Shown here one piece after another: positions 26,333 to 34,745 of a DNA stretch of 64,000 nt. The translations under genes were made by a program, and so were the position numbers. Position 1 is the stretch's first letter, and each line of letters starts with the position of its first letter. Source of the DNA: Sphingomonas albertensis (GTDB taxonomy: Bacteria; Pseudomonadota; Alphaproteobacteria; Sphingomonadales; Sphingomonadaceae); the NCBI RefSeq assembly GCF_014358075.1, contig NZ_JACONT010000023.1, positions 1-64,000 of the forward strand, read 5' to 3'. The notes beneath the pieces were generated by a model. The model was not told the origin of the DNA, did no database searches, and worked only from the letters and a program-made list of their open reading frames with translations.

Positions 26333-27076
26333 CTACTTCGCCGGCGTATCGAACTGCCGCAACGCCATCACGGCACTCCGCCCCACCGGCGTATCCGGCG
26401 CCAGCCGCGCCGCCTGACCCCAGGCCGCCCGCGCGCCATCCTCGTCGCTAGCCAAGGCTGCGATATTCCCCGCCTCCAGCTGCACCGAAGCATCGTCCGC
26501 CGATCGCCGCAGCGCCTCGCCGATATCCTTCTTCGCGCGCGCTGGATTCCCCTCGCGCCGTGCCAGCGTCGCCGACAACAGCCACGCCAGCGGATCGTCC
26601 GCCGCATTGGTCAGCGCCAGATCGATATCGGTCCGCGCCGATTCGAGATCGCCGGTCGCCACCAGCGCGCGCGCATGATCGAGCTGCGCCTCGCCCAGCG
26701 GCAAGCCGGTTAGCGTCCCCGCGGTCAGCGCCGAATCGAGCGCCGCCCGCGCTTTGGCCGGTTGTGCGGCAGCGAGCCAGGCATTCCCCGCCTGCGCCCA
26801 GTAATTCGCCGCCCGCGCGTCCTTGGCGAGTTGCGCCTCGCGCGCCGCCTCCTCGAATTCACCCGCCGCCGCCGGCCAGCTCTTCTCCGCCGCAAACGCG
26901 ATCCCCGCGCATTCCCGCGCGAAATACCGCCCGCCGGATATCCGCCAGCGCCCGGCTTCGGCCCGTGCCGCTGCCGGATCGGTCCGGGTCAGCGCGACGC
27001 ATTGCCGAAACCGCCCCTCCTGCGCATCGACGGGGCCGGCTTGAGCTGCGGCGAGAACGAGCAAAATCGGGGTCAT
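26333..27076 (-). CDS. Exported TPR-repeat protein
   Basis: A 247-residue protein with a short N-terminal hydrophobic export signal (MTPILLVLAAAQAG). The rest is a series of helix pairs typical of tetratricopeptide repeats, for example AANYWAQAGNAWLAAAQPAK, LDHARALVATGDLESARTDI, PLAWLLSATLARREGNPARA and VQLEAGNIAALASDEDGARA. It is probably a periplasmic scaffold; no partner can be named. Its start overlaps the stop of the upstream hydrolase gene by four bases. Confidence 0.82.
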   Translation of the reverse strand: MTPILLVLAAAQAGPVDAQEGRFRQCVALTRTDPAAARAEAGRWRISGGRYFARECAGIAFAAEKSWPAAAGEFEEAAREAQLAKDARAANYWAQAGNAWLAAAQPAKARAALDSALTAGTLTGLPLGEAQLDHARALVATGDLESARTDIDLALTNAADDPLAWLLSATLARREGNPARAKKDIGEALRRSADDASVQLEAGNIAALASDEDGARAAWGQAARLAPDTPVGRSAVMALRQFDTPAK

Positions 27077-27837
27077 AGGGCGGCGATCACATCCTCGACC
27101 GCCCGGATGATGAGGGAAATGTCGCTGTCGCGCGACAGGCGGTGGTCGCCGTCCTTGACCAGCCATGTCTGCACATCGGCTGAACGCAACAGCTCGGCCA
27201 GCCGCGCGGTCCGCTGCCACGGCACGTCCGGATCGCGTTGGCCCTGGACGAGCCGCACCGGGCCGTCGAATGCGATCTCGCCGAACATCAACCGGTTCGC
27301 CTCGCCCGAAGACCAGAACGCGCGGGTATAGACCGTCGGCTCGGGACCGTAAGGGTTCTTGCGCTCGATTCGCCCGTTGCTAAGCAGCGCCATCTTCTCG
27401 TCGGTGGTGAAGCCCCAGTCGGTAAAGTCGGGTGCCGGCGCAACACCGACCAGCCCCTTGACCAGATCGGGGCGCAACTTCGCGGCCAGCAGCATCAGCC
27501 ACCCGCCCATCGACGATCCGACGAGAATTGCCGAGTCCTCCACAAGCGCGTCGATCATCGCCAGCACGTCGTCGCGCCAGTCGACCAGGGTCTGGTCTTC
27601 GAACGCGCCCTCGCTTTGCCCACACCCACCATAATCGAACCGCAGGAACGCCCGCCCCTCGGACTTCGCCCACGCCTCCAGCGTCACCGCCTTGGTGCCC
27701 ATCATGTCCGACGCGTACCCCGACAGGAACACGATCGTCGGGCCGGTACCGGGCGTGTGGTGATAGGCGAGGCGAGGACGCTCCTTGGCGGGAGGTGTGT
27801 TTGCGGTGGGCGCAGCGGCGGGAGCGATATCGGTCAT
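27073..27837 (-). CDS. Alpha/beta hydrolase
   Basis: A 254-residue alpha/beta-hydrolase. The nucleophile elbow is GSSMGGW (Ser), the oxyanion region IVFLSGYASDMMGTKA, with an acid in GQRDPDVPW and the catalytic His in DGDHRLS. FLRFDYGGCGQSEG resembles the BEM46/'mycophenolic acid acyl-glucuronide esterase' (ABHD10-like) group. The substrate is unknown. The start is MTDIAPAAA; the longer upstream frame runs over the next gene. Coupled to the TPR gene downstream. Confidence 0.85.
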   Translation of the reverse strand: MTDIAPAAAPTANTPPAKERPRLAYHHTPGTGPTIVFLSGYASDMMGTKAVTLEAWAKSEGRAFLRFDYGGCGQSEGAFEDQTLVDWRDDVLAMIDALVEDSAILVGSSMGGWLMLLAAKLRPDLVKGLVGVAPAPDFTDWGFTTDEKMALLSNGRIERKNPYGPEPTVYTRAFWSSGEANRLMFGEIAFDGPVRLVQGQRDPDVPWQRTARLAELLRSADVQTWLVKDGDHRLSRDSDISLIIRAVEDVIAAL

Positions 27838-27847
27838 ATCGCCAGCT

Positions 27848-28051
27848 TTAGACTGTCTTCGAGGGGCTGGTGAAGATGTCTTCGATCGCCAGTTCGAACA
27901 GTTCGGCGATCTTGAACGCCAGCGGCAGCGATGGATCGTAGCGCCCCGTCTCGATCGCATTGACGCTCTGCCGCGACACTTCGAGCCGCTCGGCCAAGTC
28001 GCCCTGACTCCAGTCCCGCTCGGCGCGCAGCACCTTTAGGCGGTTCTTCAT
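27848..28051 (-). CDS. XRE-family helix-turn-helix regulator
   Basis: A 67-residue single-domain DNA-binding protein: MKNRLKVLRAERDWSQGDLA is helix 1-2, and EVSRQSVNAIETGRYDPSL is the recognition region, typical of the small Cro/CI-type regulators in which only the HTH exists. The C-terminus ELFELAIEDIFTS is the common dimerising end. It overlaps the upstream membrane-protein gene by four bases (ATGA). It is probably an autoregulator acting on two 19-bp repeats in front of the pair (28494-28546). Confidence 0.9.
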   Translation of the reverse strand: MKNRLKVLRAERDWSQGDLAERLEVSRQSVNAIETGRYDPSLPLAFKIAELFELAIEDIFTSPSKTV

Positions 28052-28464
28052 GCCGCGTGGCCGGCTATCCGGTCGCGCGCCCACAACCAGACCTGACCGA
28101 CCAGCAAGCCGGCGCACCACAAGGGAAAGGCGAGGTGGACGGGCTTGTGCGGCACCGCACCGGTATCCTCGAGGAAGCTCCACACCGTCATGACCGACAG
28201 CATCAAGGCGGTCGCGATGAGCATGGCGTGGATCAGTTTGGCGCGCACATACTCGTCCGGCTGTTCGACGATCGCCATCCCCATCGCCCAGATGACCGCG
28301 ATGATCGGCAGTGCCGGCAGAATCGCGAGCGCGATGAGCGGGGCCCCGGTCGGCGCGTAGGCCGCCTCGACCATGTTCGATCCCACCAGGAACACCGCGT
28401 AGCAGGTCATGCTGGGTATGAAGCGATTGAGATAACGGCGGTTGGCTTGTCGCATGGTGAGCAC
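28048..28464 (-). CDS. Small membrane protein paired with the XRE regulator
   Basis: A 138-residue protein with four predicted membrane helices (FIPSMTCYAVFLVGSNMV, LIALAILPALPIIAVIWAMG, HAMLIATALMLSVMTVWSF, HLAFPLWCAGLLVGQVWLW). The function is unknown. Such proteins are often coupled to single-domain XRE regulators. A GTG at 28464 is the preferred start because cgaggag lies eight bases upstream; an ATG three codons later would be too far from it. The promoter region carries a TTGACA box and paired repeats. Confidence 0.8.
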   Translation of the reverse strand: MLTMRQANRRYLNRFIPSMTCYAVFLVGSNMVEAAYAPTGAPLIALAILPALPIIAVIWAMGMAIVEQPDEYVRAKLIHAMLIATALMLSVMTVWSFLEDTGAVPHKPVHLAFPLWCAGLLVGQVWLWARDRIAGHAA

Positions 28465-28493
28465 GGAAGGTCTCCTCGATTAAGGACAAGCGT

Positions 28494-28546
28494 GCTTTAC
28501 ATAACGGCAAGCTGACCTGTCAACCAAGCTTTACAAAATGCCAAGC
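28494..28546 (-). promoter_or_regulatory. Promoter with two 19-bp direct repeats, likely XRE operators
   Basis: The sequences gctttacataacggcaagc (28494-28512) and gctttacaaaatgccaagc (28528-28546) are imperfect direct repeats 34 bases apart. On the minus strand a TTGACA box (28518-28523) lies between them, and the repeat nearer the gene covers the expected -10 region. Binding there would block transcription of the membrane protein/XRE pair. Confidence 0.65.
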
Positions 28547-28657
28547 GTGCATGTCGACAAGACACGCGACGCCGCAGCCCGAGCGAACCCGTTCTTGGCC
28601 TAACCCTGCCTAACCTTCTTTTTGGACCGGGCGCTTTCGTGCGCCGTAAGATACGGA

Positions 28658-28912
28658 TTAGATGATGAATTCGACCGTCTTCATCTGCGTCTGATCGGCC
28701 GCGACCGCGCCGCGCTTCTCGACCATCTGGCGGTGCAGGTCTGCGACCGTCTCGCTTCCCCGCGTCTTACACAAGGCCGGCACGAACGCATGGACCAGCG
28801 CGCCGAGCCCGCCCTTGATCATCGTCACGCCGAACCGGCTGGCGACCCCAAAATGCTCGGCATAGCTCTCGCCGACGGTGGCAGGATGGTCGAGGAACAG
28901 GCGGCGAAACAT
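28658..28912 (-). CDS. DUF6356-like small protein
   Basis: An 84-residue protein starting MFRRLFLDHPATVGESYAEH, a pattern common in small conserved proteins of sphingomonads and related groups (DUF6356). A hydrophobic segment (GVTMIKGGLGALVHAFVPAL) could be a membrane or amphipathic helix, and the C-terminal half is charged (HRQMVEKRG). No function is known. The ATG has gcaggag seven bases upstream. It is 25 bp downstream of mpl on the same strand. Confidence 0.75.
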   Translation of the reverse strand: MFRRLFLDHPATVGESYAEHFGVASRFGVTMIKGGLGALVHAFVPALCKTRGSETVADLHRQMVEKRGAVAADQTQMKTVEFII

Positions 28913-28937
28913 GGGCGGTCTCCTGCCTTGCTCTATA

Positions 28938-30335
28938 TCAGCGGGCACCCAAGGCGTCGACCACCCCCGCCGCCAGCACGCTCAGCGTGTCGTCGCGCGC
29001 GCCCATCACGACGATCCGGTCGCCCGGCCGTGCTTCCGTGACCAGTGCGGCGGCGGCTTCGGCACGGTCGGCGATATGCCGCGCATCGCGACCACCCTCG
29101 ACGATCTGCCCGACGATATCCGCGCTGGTGACCTCCCGCGTGACGGTGCCGCCGTAATAGGCCGGGTCGGGCAGGACGAGCACATCGTCCTCCGCCATCC
29201 GCTCGACGAACGTGGCGCAGAGTTCGCGCCCCATCACCTTCAGTGGGCCATAGCCGTGCGGCTGGAAAAAGAGGAGCAGTCGTCCGGGGAAGGCGTGGAG
29301 CGTGTCGAGCGTCGCGGCGATCTTGTCCGGGTTGTGCCCGAAATCGTCGATCACCGAGACCCCGCCCGCCTCTCCGACGAGGTCGAAGCGTCGGCGCAGG
29401 CCCGTAAACCCCGTAATCGCCTTCACCGCATCGGCCAGCGACACATCCGCCGCCATCGCCGCCCCGATCGCGGCAAGCGCGTTCGACACGTTATGCCGCC
29501 CCGGCACCGCGAGCTTCACTGGCGTCCGCACGCCGCGCGAGACGAGATCGAAGCGGATCGCGAACGGCTCGGGCTTGAGGTTCTCGGCGCGTAGGTCGGC
29601 CGACGCATCGATCGCAAACGTCGTCACCTGACCGCGCGGCAGGCGCGAGGCGAGCGCGGCGGCGTCGGGATCGTTCGCGTTAACGACCGCGGTCTCGGCC
29701 TTGGCGACGAAGTCCCCGAACAACACACGCAGTTCCTCAAGCGACTTGTGGTCGAGGCTGACGTTGTTGAGCACCGCGATCTTGGGCGCATAGCCCGCGA
29801 TCGAGCCGTCGCTCTCGTCGACTTCGCTCACGAACGCGTCGCCTTCCCCGACCAGTGCGCTGGCGAACGGCGCGTCGGGGGTGGCGAAGTTCTTCATCAC
29901 CGCGCCGTTCATCACCGTCGGATCGCGCTCGACGACATGCAATATCCAGCCGATCATGCCCGTAACGGTCGACTTGCCGCTCGTCCCCGCGACACCGATC
30001 GGCAACCGGCTGTCGTTGAACAGCGACGCCAGCATCGCCGCGCGGGTCGAGCGGGTGCAGCCAAGCGCATCCGCCGCGATCATGTCCGGCACGCTCGCCT
30101 CGATCGCCGCGGAGGCAATCACCAACTGATCCGCCGAGACGATCCCGCTGCCGTCCTGCGGGAACAGCGCGACGCCCTTGGCCGCGAGGTCGTCGAACTT
30201 GGCAGGCACGCGGCCCTGGTCGAGGTTGCGATCGGAACCGGCGACGGTCGCGCCGCGCCCCGCGAGGATCATCGCGAGTGGCATCATGCCGGAGCCACCG
30301 ATGCCGACGAAGAAACAGGGTTTGCTGATATCCAT
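28938..30335 (-). CDS. mpl: Mur ligase of the Mpl type (UDP-MurNAc:tripeptide ligase)
   Basis: A 465-residue Mur ligase. The N-terminal Rossmann part begins FFVGIGGSGMMPLA, and the ATP-binding loop is GTSGKSTVTGMIGW. DESDGSI, NVSLDHKSLEELR and DDFGHNPDKIAATL are family motifs. It resembles both MurC and Mpl; Mpl, which reattaches recycled L-Ala-D-Glu-mDAP tripeptide to UDP-MurNAc, is favoured because no other murein synthesis (mur/fts) genes are nearby and because a divergent LD-carboxypeptidase of the same recycling route is next door. MurC cannot be fully excluded. Confidence 0.78.
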   Translation of the reverse strand: MDISKPCFFVGIGGSGMMPLAMILAGRGATVAGSDRNLDQGRVPAKFDDLAAKGVALFPQDGSGIVSADQLVIASAAIEASVPDMIAADALGCTRSTRAAMLASLFNDSRLPIGVAGTSGKSTVTGMIGWILHVVERDPTVMNGAVMKNFATPDAPFASALVGEGDAFVSEVDESDGSIAGYAPKIAVLNNVSLDHKSLEELRVLFGDFVAKAETAVVNANDPDAAALASRLPRGQVTTFAIDASADLRAENLKPEPFAIRFDLVSRGVRTPVKLAVPGRHNVSNALAAIGAAMAADVSLADAVKAITGFTGLRRRFDLVGEAGGVSVIDDFGHNPDKIAATLDTLHAFPGRLLLFFQPHGYGPLKVMGRELCATFVERMAEDDVLVLPDPAYYGGTVTREVTSADIVGQIVEGGRDARHIADRAEAAAALVTEARPGDRIVVMGARDDTLSVLAAGVVDALGAR

Positions 30336-30384
30336 TGGCCCGCGATATGGGCGGTTTGGTAACGGGGCAAGGTCAGGAACAACA

Positions 30385-31200
30385 ATGCGCATCGGTGTCC
30401 TCGCCGCGTCGAGCCGGACCAATCCCGCGGCAATCGCGAAGATGACCGCCTACGCGGCGACCGCGTTCCCCGGAGTCGAGCTCGTTTTCCATCCACAATG
30501 TCTGGAGACCGACGGCCATTTCGCCGGCTCCGACTTTCGCCGCGCGAGCGCGTTCCTGGAGTACGCCAACGATCCGGCGTTCGACGCGCTCTGGTTCCTG
30601 CGCGGCGGCTACGGCGCGAACCGCATCCTCGCGATGGTCATGCCCGAACTCGGCCGCGCGGCGCGCCACAAGATTTATCTAGGCTATTCCGACGTCGGCT
30701 TCCTGCTCGGCGCGCTCTACGCCCGGCGGATCGGCCGACCGGTGCACGGCCCGATGGTCAGCGACATCAATCGGCATGACGGCGAGGCCACCGTCGCGCG
30801 GTCGCTCGGCTGGATCGTTCGCGGCGATCGGGCAGGGCTGGAGCCGGGCCTCGACGGCCGCCCGTCCGCCGCGTTCAATCTCAGCATCCTGACGTCGCTG
30901 ATCGGCACCCCATGGCTGCCCGACCTGACCGACCACGTGCTGATCGTCGAGGAGGTTTCGGAGCCGATGTACGCGATCGACCGGATGCTGTTCAAAGTCG
31001 CTAACGCCACGCAGTTGAAGGGGATTGCGGGGTTGCGGCTGGGTGCTGTGACCGCGGTGCAGGAGAACGACCCGCCCTGGGGCGAGACGCTGGATTACAT
31101 GATGGTGAGATGGTCGCGCGACATGGGTGTGCCCTACCTCGGGCGCGCGGAGATCGGGCATACGCAGGCGAACCACGCAGTGCCGTTCGGCGTGGTTTGA
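30385..31200 (+). CDS. LD-carboxypeptidase (S66 family, murein recycling)
   Basis: A 271-residue serine peptidase of family S66 (LdcA), which removes the terminal D-Ala from recycled murein tetrapeptides in the cytoplasm. The nucleophile region is YLGYSDVGFLLGALY, preceded by WFLRGGYGANRIL; the Glu and His of the triad fit EEVSEPMYAIDRML and GHTQANHAVPFG. It is somewhat shorter than E. coli LdcA (304). Only 49 bp separate its start from that of mpl on the other strand, so the two genes likely share a control region. Confidence 0.88.
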   Translation: MRIGVLAASSRTNPAAIAKMTAYAATAFPGVELVFHPQCLETDGHFAGSDFRRASAFLEYANDPAFDALWFLRGGYGANRILAMVMPELGRAARHKIYLGYSDVGFLLGALYARRIGRPVHGPMVSDINRHDGEATVARSLGWIVRGDRAGLEPGLDGRPSAAFNLSILTSLIGTPWLPDLTDHVLIVEEVSEPMYAIDRMLFKVANATQLKGIAGLRLGAVTAVQENDPPWGETLDYMMVRWSRDMGVPYLGRAEIGHTQANHAVPFGVV

Positions 31201-31554
31201 GGCGCGCCGACCCGACCAACCCGACCCGACCGAACCGACCCAACCTGGCCCGACTTCAGTTCCGCCTCCCAACGCCGACCGTCACCTCAGCGAAAGCTGG
31301 GGTATCCCCGTGGCGGATGCTGCGACCCGAATGGGGAGATCCCAGCTTTCGCTGGGATGACGGGCAAAGGAGGAGGGCGGTGGCAGGTGGCAGGTGGCAG
31401 GCGGCAGGCGTAAGGCAGCAGCGTAAGAGTGCCAACGCCATCAAACATCAGGAACCTCGCCCGAACCCCCGCATGATGGCTCCAGCGAAGCGGGTTGCCT
31501 ATATACCCCACGCGACGGCATAAGCCGCGCACTTCCAACACGAGAAAGTCCCTC
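31201..31554. other. Gene-free gap before thrS with repeats
   Basis: About 350 bp. It contains a run of short cgacc/cgaac repeats just after the peptidase gene, the palindrome at 31279-31362 and a 7-bp tandem repeat (ggtggca/ggcggca, about 31379-31407). The last 60 bp hold a possible -10 box (tatata near 31500) for thrS. Confidence 0.5.
31279..31362. repeat. Palindromic repeat, family H
   Basis: Arms cgtcacctcagcgaaagctg and cagctttcgctgggatgacg with inner blocks ggggtatccc and ggggagatcc. The organisation is the same as in families F, I and J but the arm sequence differs. Confidence 0.8.
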
Positions 31555-33546
31555 ATGTCCGCCATGTTCCGCATTACGCTCCCCGACGGTTCCGTCCGCG
31601 AGGTTGCGCCCGGGACTACCCCCGCGGATGTCGCCGCGGCGATCGGCCCCGGCCTCGCCAAGGCGGCCCTCGCCGCGCGGATCGACGGGCAGGTGCGCGA
31701 TCTCAACCGGCCGTTCGAAGGGGACACGCAGCTTGCCCTCGTGACCGCACGTGACGAGGCGGACGCGCTCGAACTGGTCCGCCACGATCTCGCCCACGTC
31801 ATGGCGGAGGCGGTCCAGCACCTGTTTCCCGGCACGCAGATCACCTTCGGCCCCGCCACCGACGACGGTTTCTACTACGACTTCGCGCCGAAGGACCGTC
31901 CGTTCACCGACGAGGACCTGCCCGCGATCGAAGCCGAGATGCGCGCGATCATCGCCAGAAACGAGCCGTTCGTGCGCGAGGTCTGGTCGCGGCAGCAGTT
32001 GATCGACCGCTGGACGCAGCAGGGCGAGACCTTCAAGGCCGAATGGGCCGCCGAACTGCCCGAGGGCGAGGAACTGACGATCTACCGCCAGGGCGAGTGG
32101 CTCGACATGTGCCGCGGCCCGCACATGGCCTCGACCGGCAAGCTCGATCCCGCCGCCTTCAAATTGACGCGCGTCAGCGGAGCCTATTGGCGCGGCGACC
32201 AGAAGAACGCGATGCTGAGCCGCATCTACGGCACCGGCTGGCTCAACAAGAAGCAGCTCGACCAGCATCTCTTCCGCCTCGAGGAAGCCGCCAAGCGTGA
32301 TCATCGGAAAATCGGCGCGGAGATGGACCTGTTCCACCTCCAGTCCGAGGCGCAAGGCTCGGTGTTCTGGCATCCCAACGGCTTCGTGCTCTGGCGCCAG
32401 ATGGAGGCGTATATGCGCCGCCGTCTCGATGCCGCCGACTATGCCGAGGTGAAGACCCCGCAGCTGATGGACGCCAAGCAGTGGGAACAGTCTGGCCACT
32501 GGGGCAAGTACCGCGAGAACATGTTCGTCGTGCCGGACGAGATCCCGAATGCCGAAGACGAGGGCGCGATCCTGTCGGGCAAGGGCGACCTGATGGCGCT
32601 GAAACCGATGAACTGCCCCGCGCACGTCCTGATCTTCAAGCAGGGGATCAAGTCGTACCGCGACCTGCCGATCCGGATGGCCGAGTTCGGCTGCTGCCAC
32701 CGCAACGAGCCGCACGGCGCGTTGCACGGCATCATGCGCGTCCGCCAGTTCACCCAGGACGACGCGCATATCTTCGTCCGCGAGGACCAGTTGGTCGAGG
32801 AGGTGCGCAAGTTCTGCGAGCTGCTCGACAGCGTCTACAAGCACCTCGGCTTCGAGGAGTATGCGGTGAAGCTCGCGCTGCGCCCCGAGAAGCGGTTCGG
32901 CGACGATGCGATGTGGGACAAGGCCGAGGCGGAGCTGCGCGAGGCGGTGATGCAGTCGGGCCTGAGCGACACGATCAAGGCGAATTTTGAGGAACTGCCG
33001 GGCGAGGGGGCGTTCTACGCGCCGAAGCTCGAATTCCATCTAACCGACGCGATCGGGCGGACGTGGCAGGTCGGCACGATCCAGTCGGACCGCGTGCTGC
33101 CCGAGCGACTCGACGCGTCTTACGTCGGCGCGGACGGCGAGCGGCACCGGCCGGTGATGCTCCACCGTGCGATCCTGGGCACGTTCGAGCGCTTCATCGG
33201 CATCCTGATCGAGCATCATGCCGGGCGCTTCCCGCTCTGGCTGGCGCCGGTGCAGGTGGTGGTCGCGACGATCGTCTCGGATGCCGACGACTATGCCCAT
33301 CAGGTCGCCGCCGATCTCCGGAAGGCCGGGCTTCGCGTCGAAACCGACCTTCGCAACGAGAAGATCAACTACAAGGTGCGTGAGCATTCGCTGGCCAAGG
33401 TGCCGCTGCTGTTCGTGGTCGGCAAGCGCGAGGCGGACGAAGGCACCGTCGCGATCCGGCGTCTCGGCAGCCAGGGCCAGGAGATGATGGCGCTCGGCGA
33501 TGCGACTGCACGGGTTGCGATCGAGGCGCGCGCACCCGATATGTGA
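31555..33546 (+). CDS. thrS: Threonyl-tRNA synthetase
   Basis: A 663-residue class II synthetase that charges tRNA-Thr. The TGS domain is at the N-terminus ([20 protein letters not shown]), followed by the editing domain ([17 protein letters not shown]) with its metal-type His residues. The catalytic core has ERDHRKIG-like [44 protein letters not shown] and DDAHIF. The anticodon-binding domain ends the protein ([19 protein letters not shown]). The ATG at 31555 follows gagaaagtccc. infC follows 92 bp downstream, a common thrS-infC arrangement. Confidence 0.97.
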   Translation: MSAMFRITLPDGSVREVAPGTTPADVAAAIGPGLAKAALAARIDGQVRDLNRPFEGDTQLALVTARDEADALELVRHDLAHVMAEAVQHLFPGTQITFGPATDDGFYYDFAPKDRPFTDEDLPAIEAEMRAIIARNEPFVREVWSRQQLIDRWTQQGETFKAEWAAELPEGEELTIYRQGEWLDMCRGPHMASTGKLDPAAFKLTRVSGAYWRGDQKNAMLSRIYGTGWLNKKQLDQHLFRLEEAAKRDHRKIGAEMDLFHLQSEAQGSVFWHPNGFVLWRQMEAYMRRRLDAADYAEVKTPQLMDAKQWEQSGHWGKYRENMFVVPDEIPNAEDEGAILSGKGDLMALKPMNCPAHVLIFKQGIKSYRDLPIRMAEFGCCHRNEPHGALHGIMRVRQFTQDDAHIFVREDQLVEEVRKFCELLDSVYKHLGFEEYAVKLALRPEKRFGDDAMWDKAEAELREAVMQSGLSDTIKANFEELPGEGAFYAPKLEFHLTDAIGRTWQVGTIQSDRVLPERLDASYVGADGERHRPVMLHRAILGTFERFIGILIEHHAGRFPLWLAPVQVVVATIVSDADDYAHQVAADLRKAGLRVETDLRNEKINYKVREHSLAKVPLLFVVGKREADEGTVAIRRLGSQGQEMMALGDATARVAIEARAPDM

Positions 33547-33549
33547 ACT

Positions 33550-33608
33550 AAGGGCCGGCTATTCCCCATCTGTTCGGGCGCGCGTTTCTACGCTATAGGC
33601 CGGCCCAA
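33550..33608 (+). promoter_or_regulatory. Inverted repeat between thrS and infC
   Basis: gggccggctat and ataggccggccc form a long-range inverted repeat just upstream of infC, without a T tract. It could fold in the infC leader or mark transcript processing; the role is unknown. Confidence 0.35.
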
Positions 33609-33638
33609 ATATTGTCAGAAACTTCAGGAGCAACCCCC

Positions 33639-34184
33639 ATACGTCCTCCCACGATACGCCGGCCGATGCAGACGCCCGCGATGAACGGTCCGCGATTCAA
33701 CGAATTCATCCAGAGCCAGAAAGTCCGCGTGATCGATCACGAGGGCGAGAATCTGGGCGTGATGTACACGCGCGAAGCGATCGAGCAGGCTGCCGAGCAC
33801 GGCCTCGACTTGGTCGAAGTGTCGCCTAACGCCGATCCGCCCGTCGCCAAGTTCCTCGATGTCGGCAAGTTCAAGTACGAGGCGCAGAAGAAGGCCAACC
33901 TCGCACGCAAGTCGCAGAAGACGCAGGAGATCAAGGAGATCAAGATGCGTCCGAACATCGACGACCATGATTACGACACGAAGATGAAGAAGGTGAACGA
34001 CTTCATCGGCGAAGGCGACAAAGTCAAGATCACGCTGCGCTTCCGCGGTCGCGAACTCAGCCACGGCCAGCTCGGCATGAACCTGTTGAAGCGCGTCCAG
34101 GACGACGTCGCGGAAATCGCCAAGATCGAGGCGTATCCCCGCATGGAAGGCCGCCAGATGCTGATGGTGCTCGCACCGAAGTAA
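33639..34184 (+). CDS. infC: Translation initiation factor IF-3, probable ATA start codon
   Basis: A 181-residue factor that binds the 30S subunit and checks the start codon. The N-domain has [20 protein letters not shown] and [20 protein letters not shown]; the linker is Lys-rich ([20 protein letters not shown]); the C-domain has [14 protein letters not shown] perfect AGGAG (33626-33630) is followed after eight bases by ATA at 33639. The next ATG (33666) has no ribosome site and the upstream TTG (33612) lies before it. Rare starts such as AUU in E. coli infC allow IF-3 to limit its own translation, so an ATA start fits. The usual rpmI-rplT genes do not follow; a terminator does. Confidence 0.93.
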   Translation: MRPPTIRRPMQTPAMNGPRFNEFIQSQKVRVIDHEGENLGVMYTREAIEQAAEHGLDLVEVSPNADPPVAKFLDVGKFKYEAQKKANLARKSQKTQEIKEIKMRPNIDDHDYDTKMKKVNDFIGEGDKVKITLRFRGRELSHGQLGMNLLKRVQDDVAEIAKIEAYPRMEGRQMLMVLAPK

Positions 34185-34220
34185 TTTCGCAACGGCTTCG
34201 GCCGCAGCGATCGGAAATTG

Positions 34221-34260
34221 AAAGGCTGGTCGGTCCCGAGGGGCTGGCCAGCCTTTTTTT
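34221..34260 (+). terminator. Rho-independent terminator after infC
   Basis: A nine-base-pair stem (aaaggctgg / ccagccttt) with an 18-base loop followed by seven T, 37 bases after the infC stop. Confidence 0.9.
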
Positions 34261-34366
34261 GTGCGTGGCGGCGGCGCATTCGGGTTATCGGCCCCTGCGG
34301 CTTGCGGCTTGCGGCCTGCGGCCTGCGGCTCGCGGAGTGCCCAACGAACAGGCGCGTCCACTTCTT

Positions 34367-34474
34367 GCCCCTCCCTGAAAGGGAGGGGTAGGGGGTGGGT
34401 CGGCCTGTTTGGGGCGCAACGTCGGTAATGGGGAAGCCGACCCACCCCCAACCCCTCCCTTCCAGGGAGGGGGG
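34367..34474. repeat. Palindromic repeat, family C, copy 2
   Basis: Arms cccctccctgaaagggaggg and ccctcccttccagggagggg, with gggggtgggtcgg and ccgacccaccccc inside; the centre differs from the other copies. Confidence 0.9.
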
Positions 34475-34709
34475 CTGGACAAAAGACGTATGCGATCGCT
34501 GCGCCGGATCGCGCGCGAACTGAAGGCGTCCTCTATCGCCGCCCCGGTTACCCTCCGACCTCACCCCAAACGGTTGCGATTTGAAACTAGGGTTTGGTCG
34601 CTGTCACTGTGTGGCGTTTTTGAGACATTACATTCAAAAATCTCTTTCCGTATGCGGAAATTGCTAGACGTTCACGTAGGAGTGCCTCTACCTATCGTCC
34701 AAACCATAA

Positions 34710-34727
34710 GTTCGAAAACATTCGAAC
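34710..34727 (+). promoter_or_regulatory. Perfect inverted repeat just upstream of the receptor gene
   Basis: gttcgaaaacattcgaac has perfect seven-base arms and a four-base centre. It lies four bases before the AGGAG of the receptor gene, so it would be in the leader or at the transcription start. It could be an operator or a leader hairpin. Confidence 0.45.
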
Positions 34728-34745
34728 ACTCAGGAGAGAATGCCG

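Larger units (their letters stand above)
34261..34745. other. Gene-free gap before the TonB-dependent receptor
   Basis: About 485 bp with no convincing gene. It holds a 7-bp tandem repeat (gcggctt/gcggcct, about 34297-34335), a family C palindrome (34367-34474), and then a region of lower GC content (34570-34730) that should contain the receptor promoter, ending in an inverted repeat at 34710-34727. Confidence 0.6.

Noticed and set aside
28938..30335. Assignment of this Mur ligase as MurC.
   Set aside because: Not fully excluded, but absence of the mur/fts cluster and the neighbouring LD-carboxypeptidase favour Mpl.
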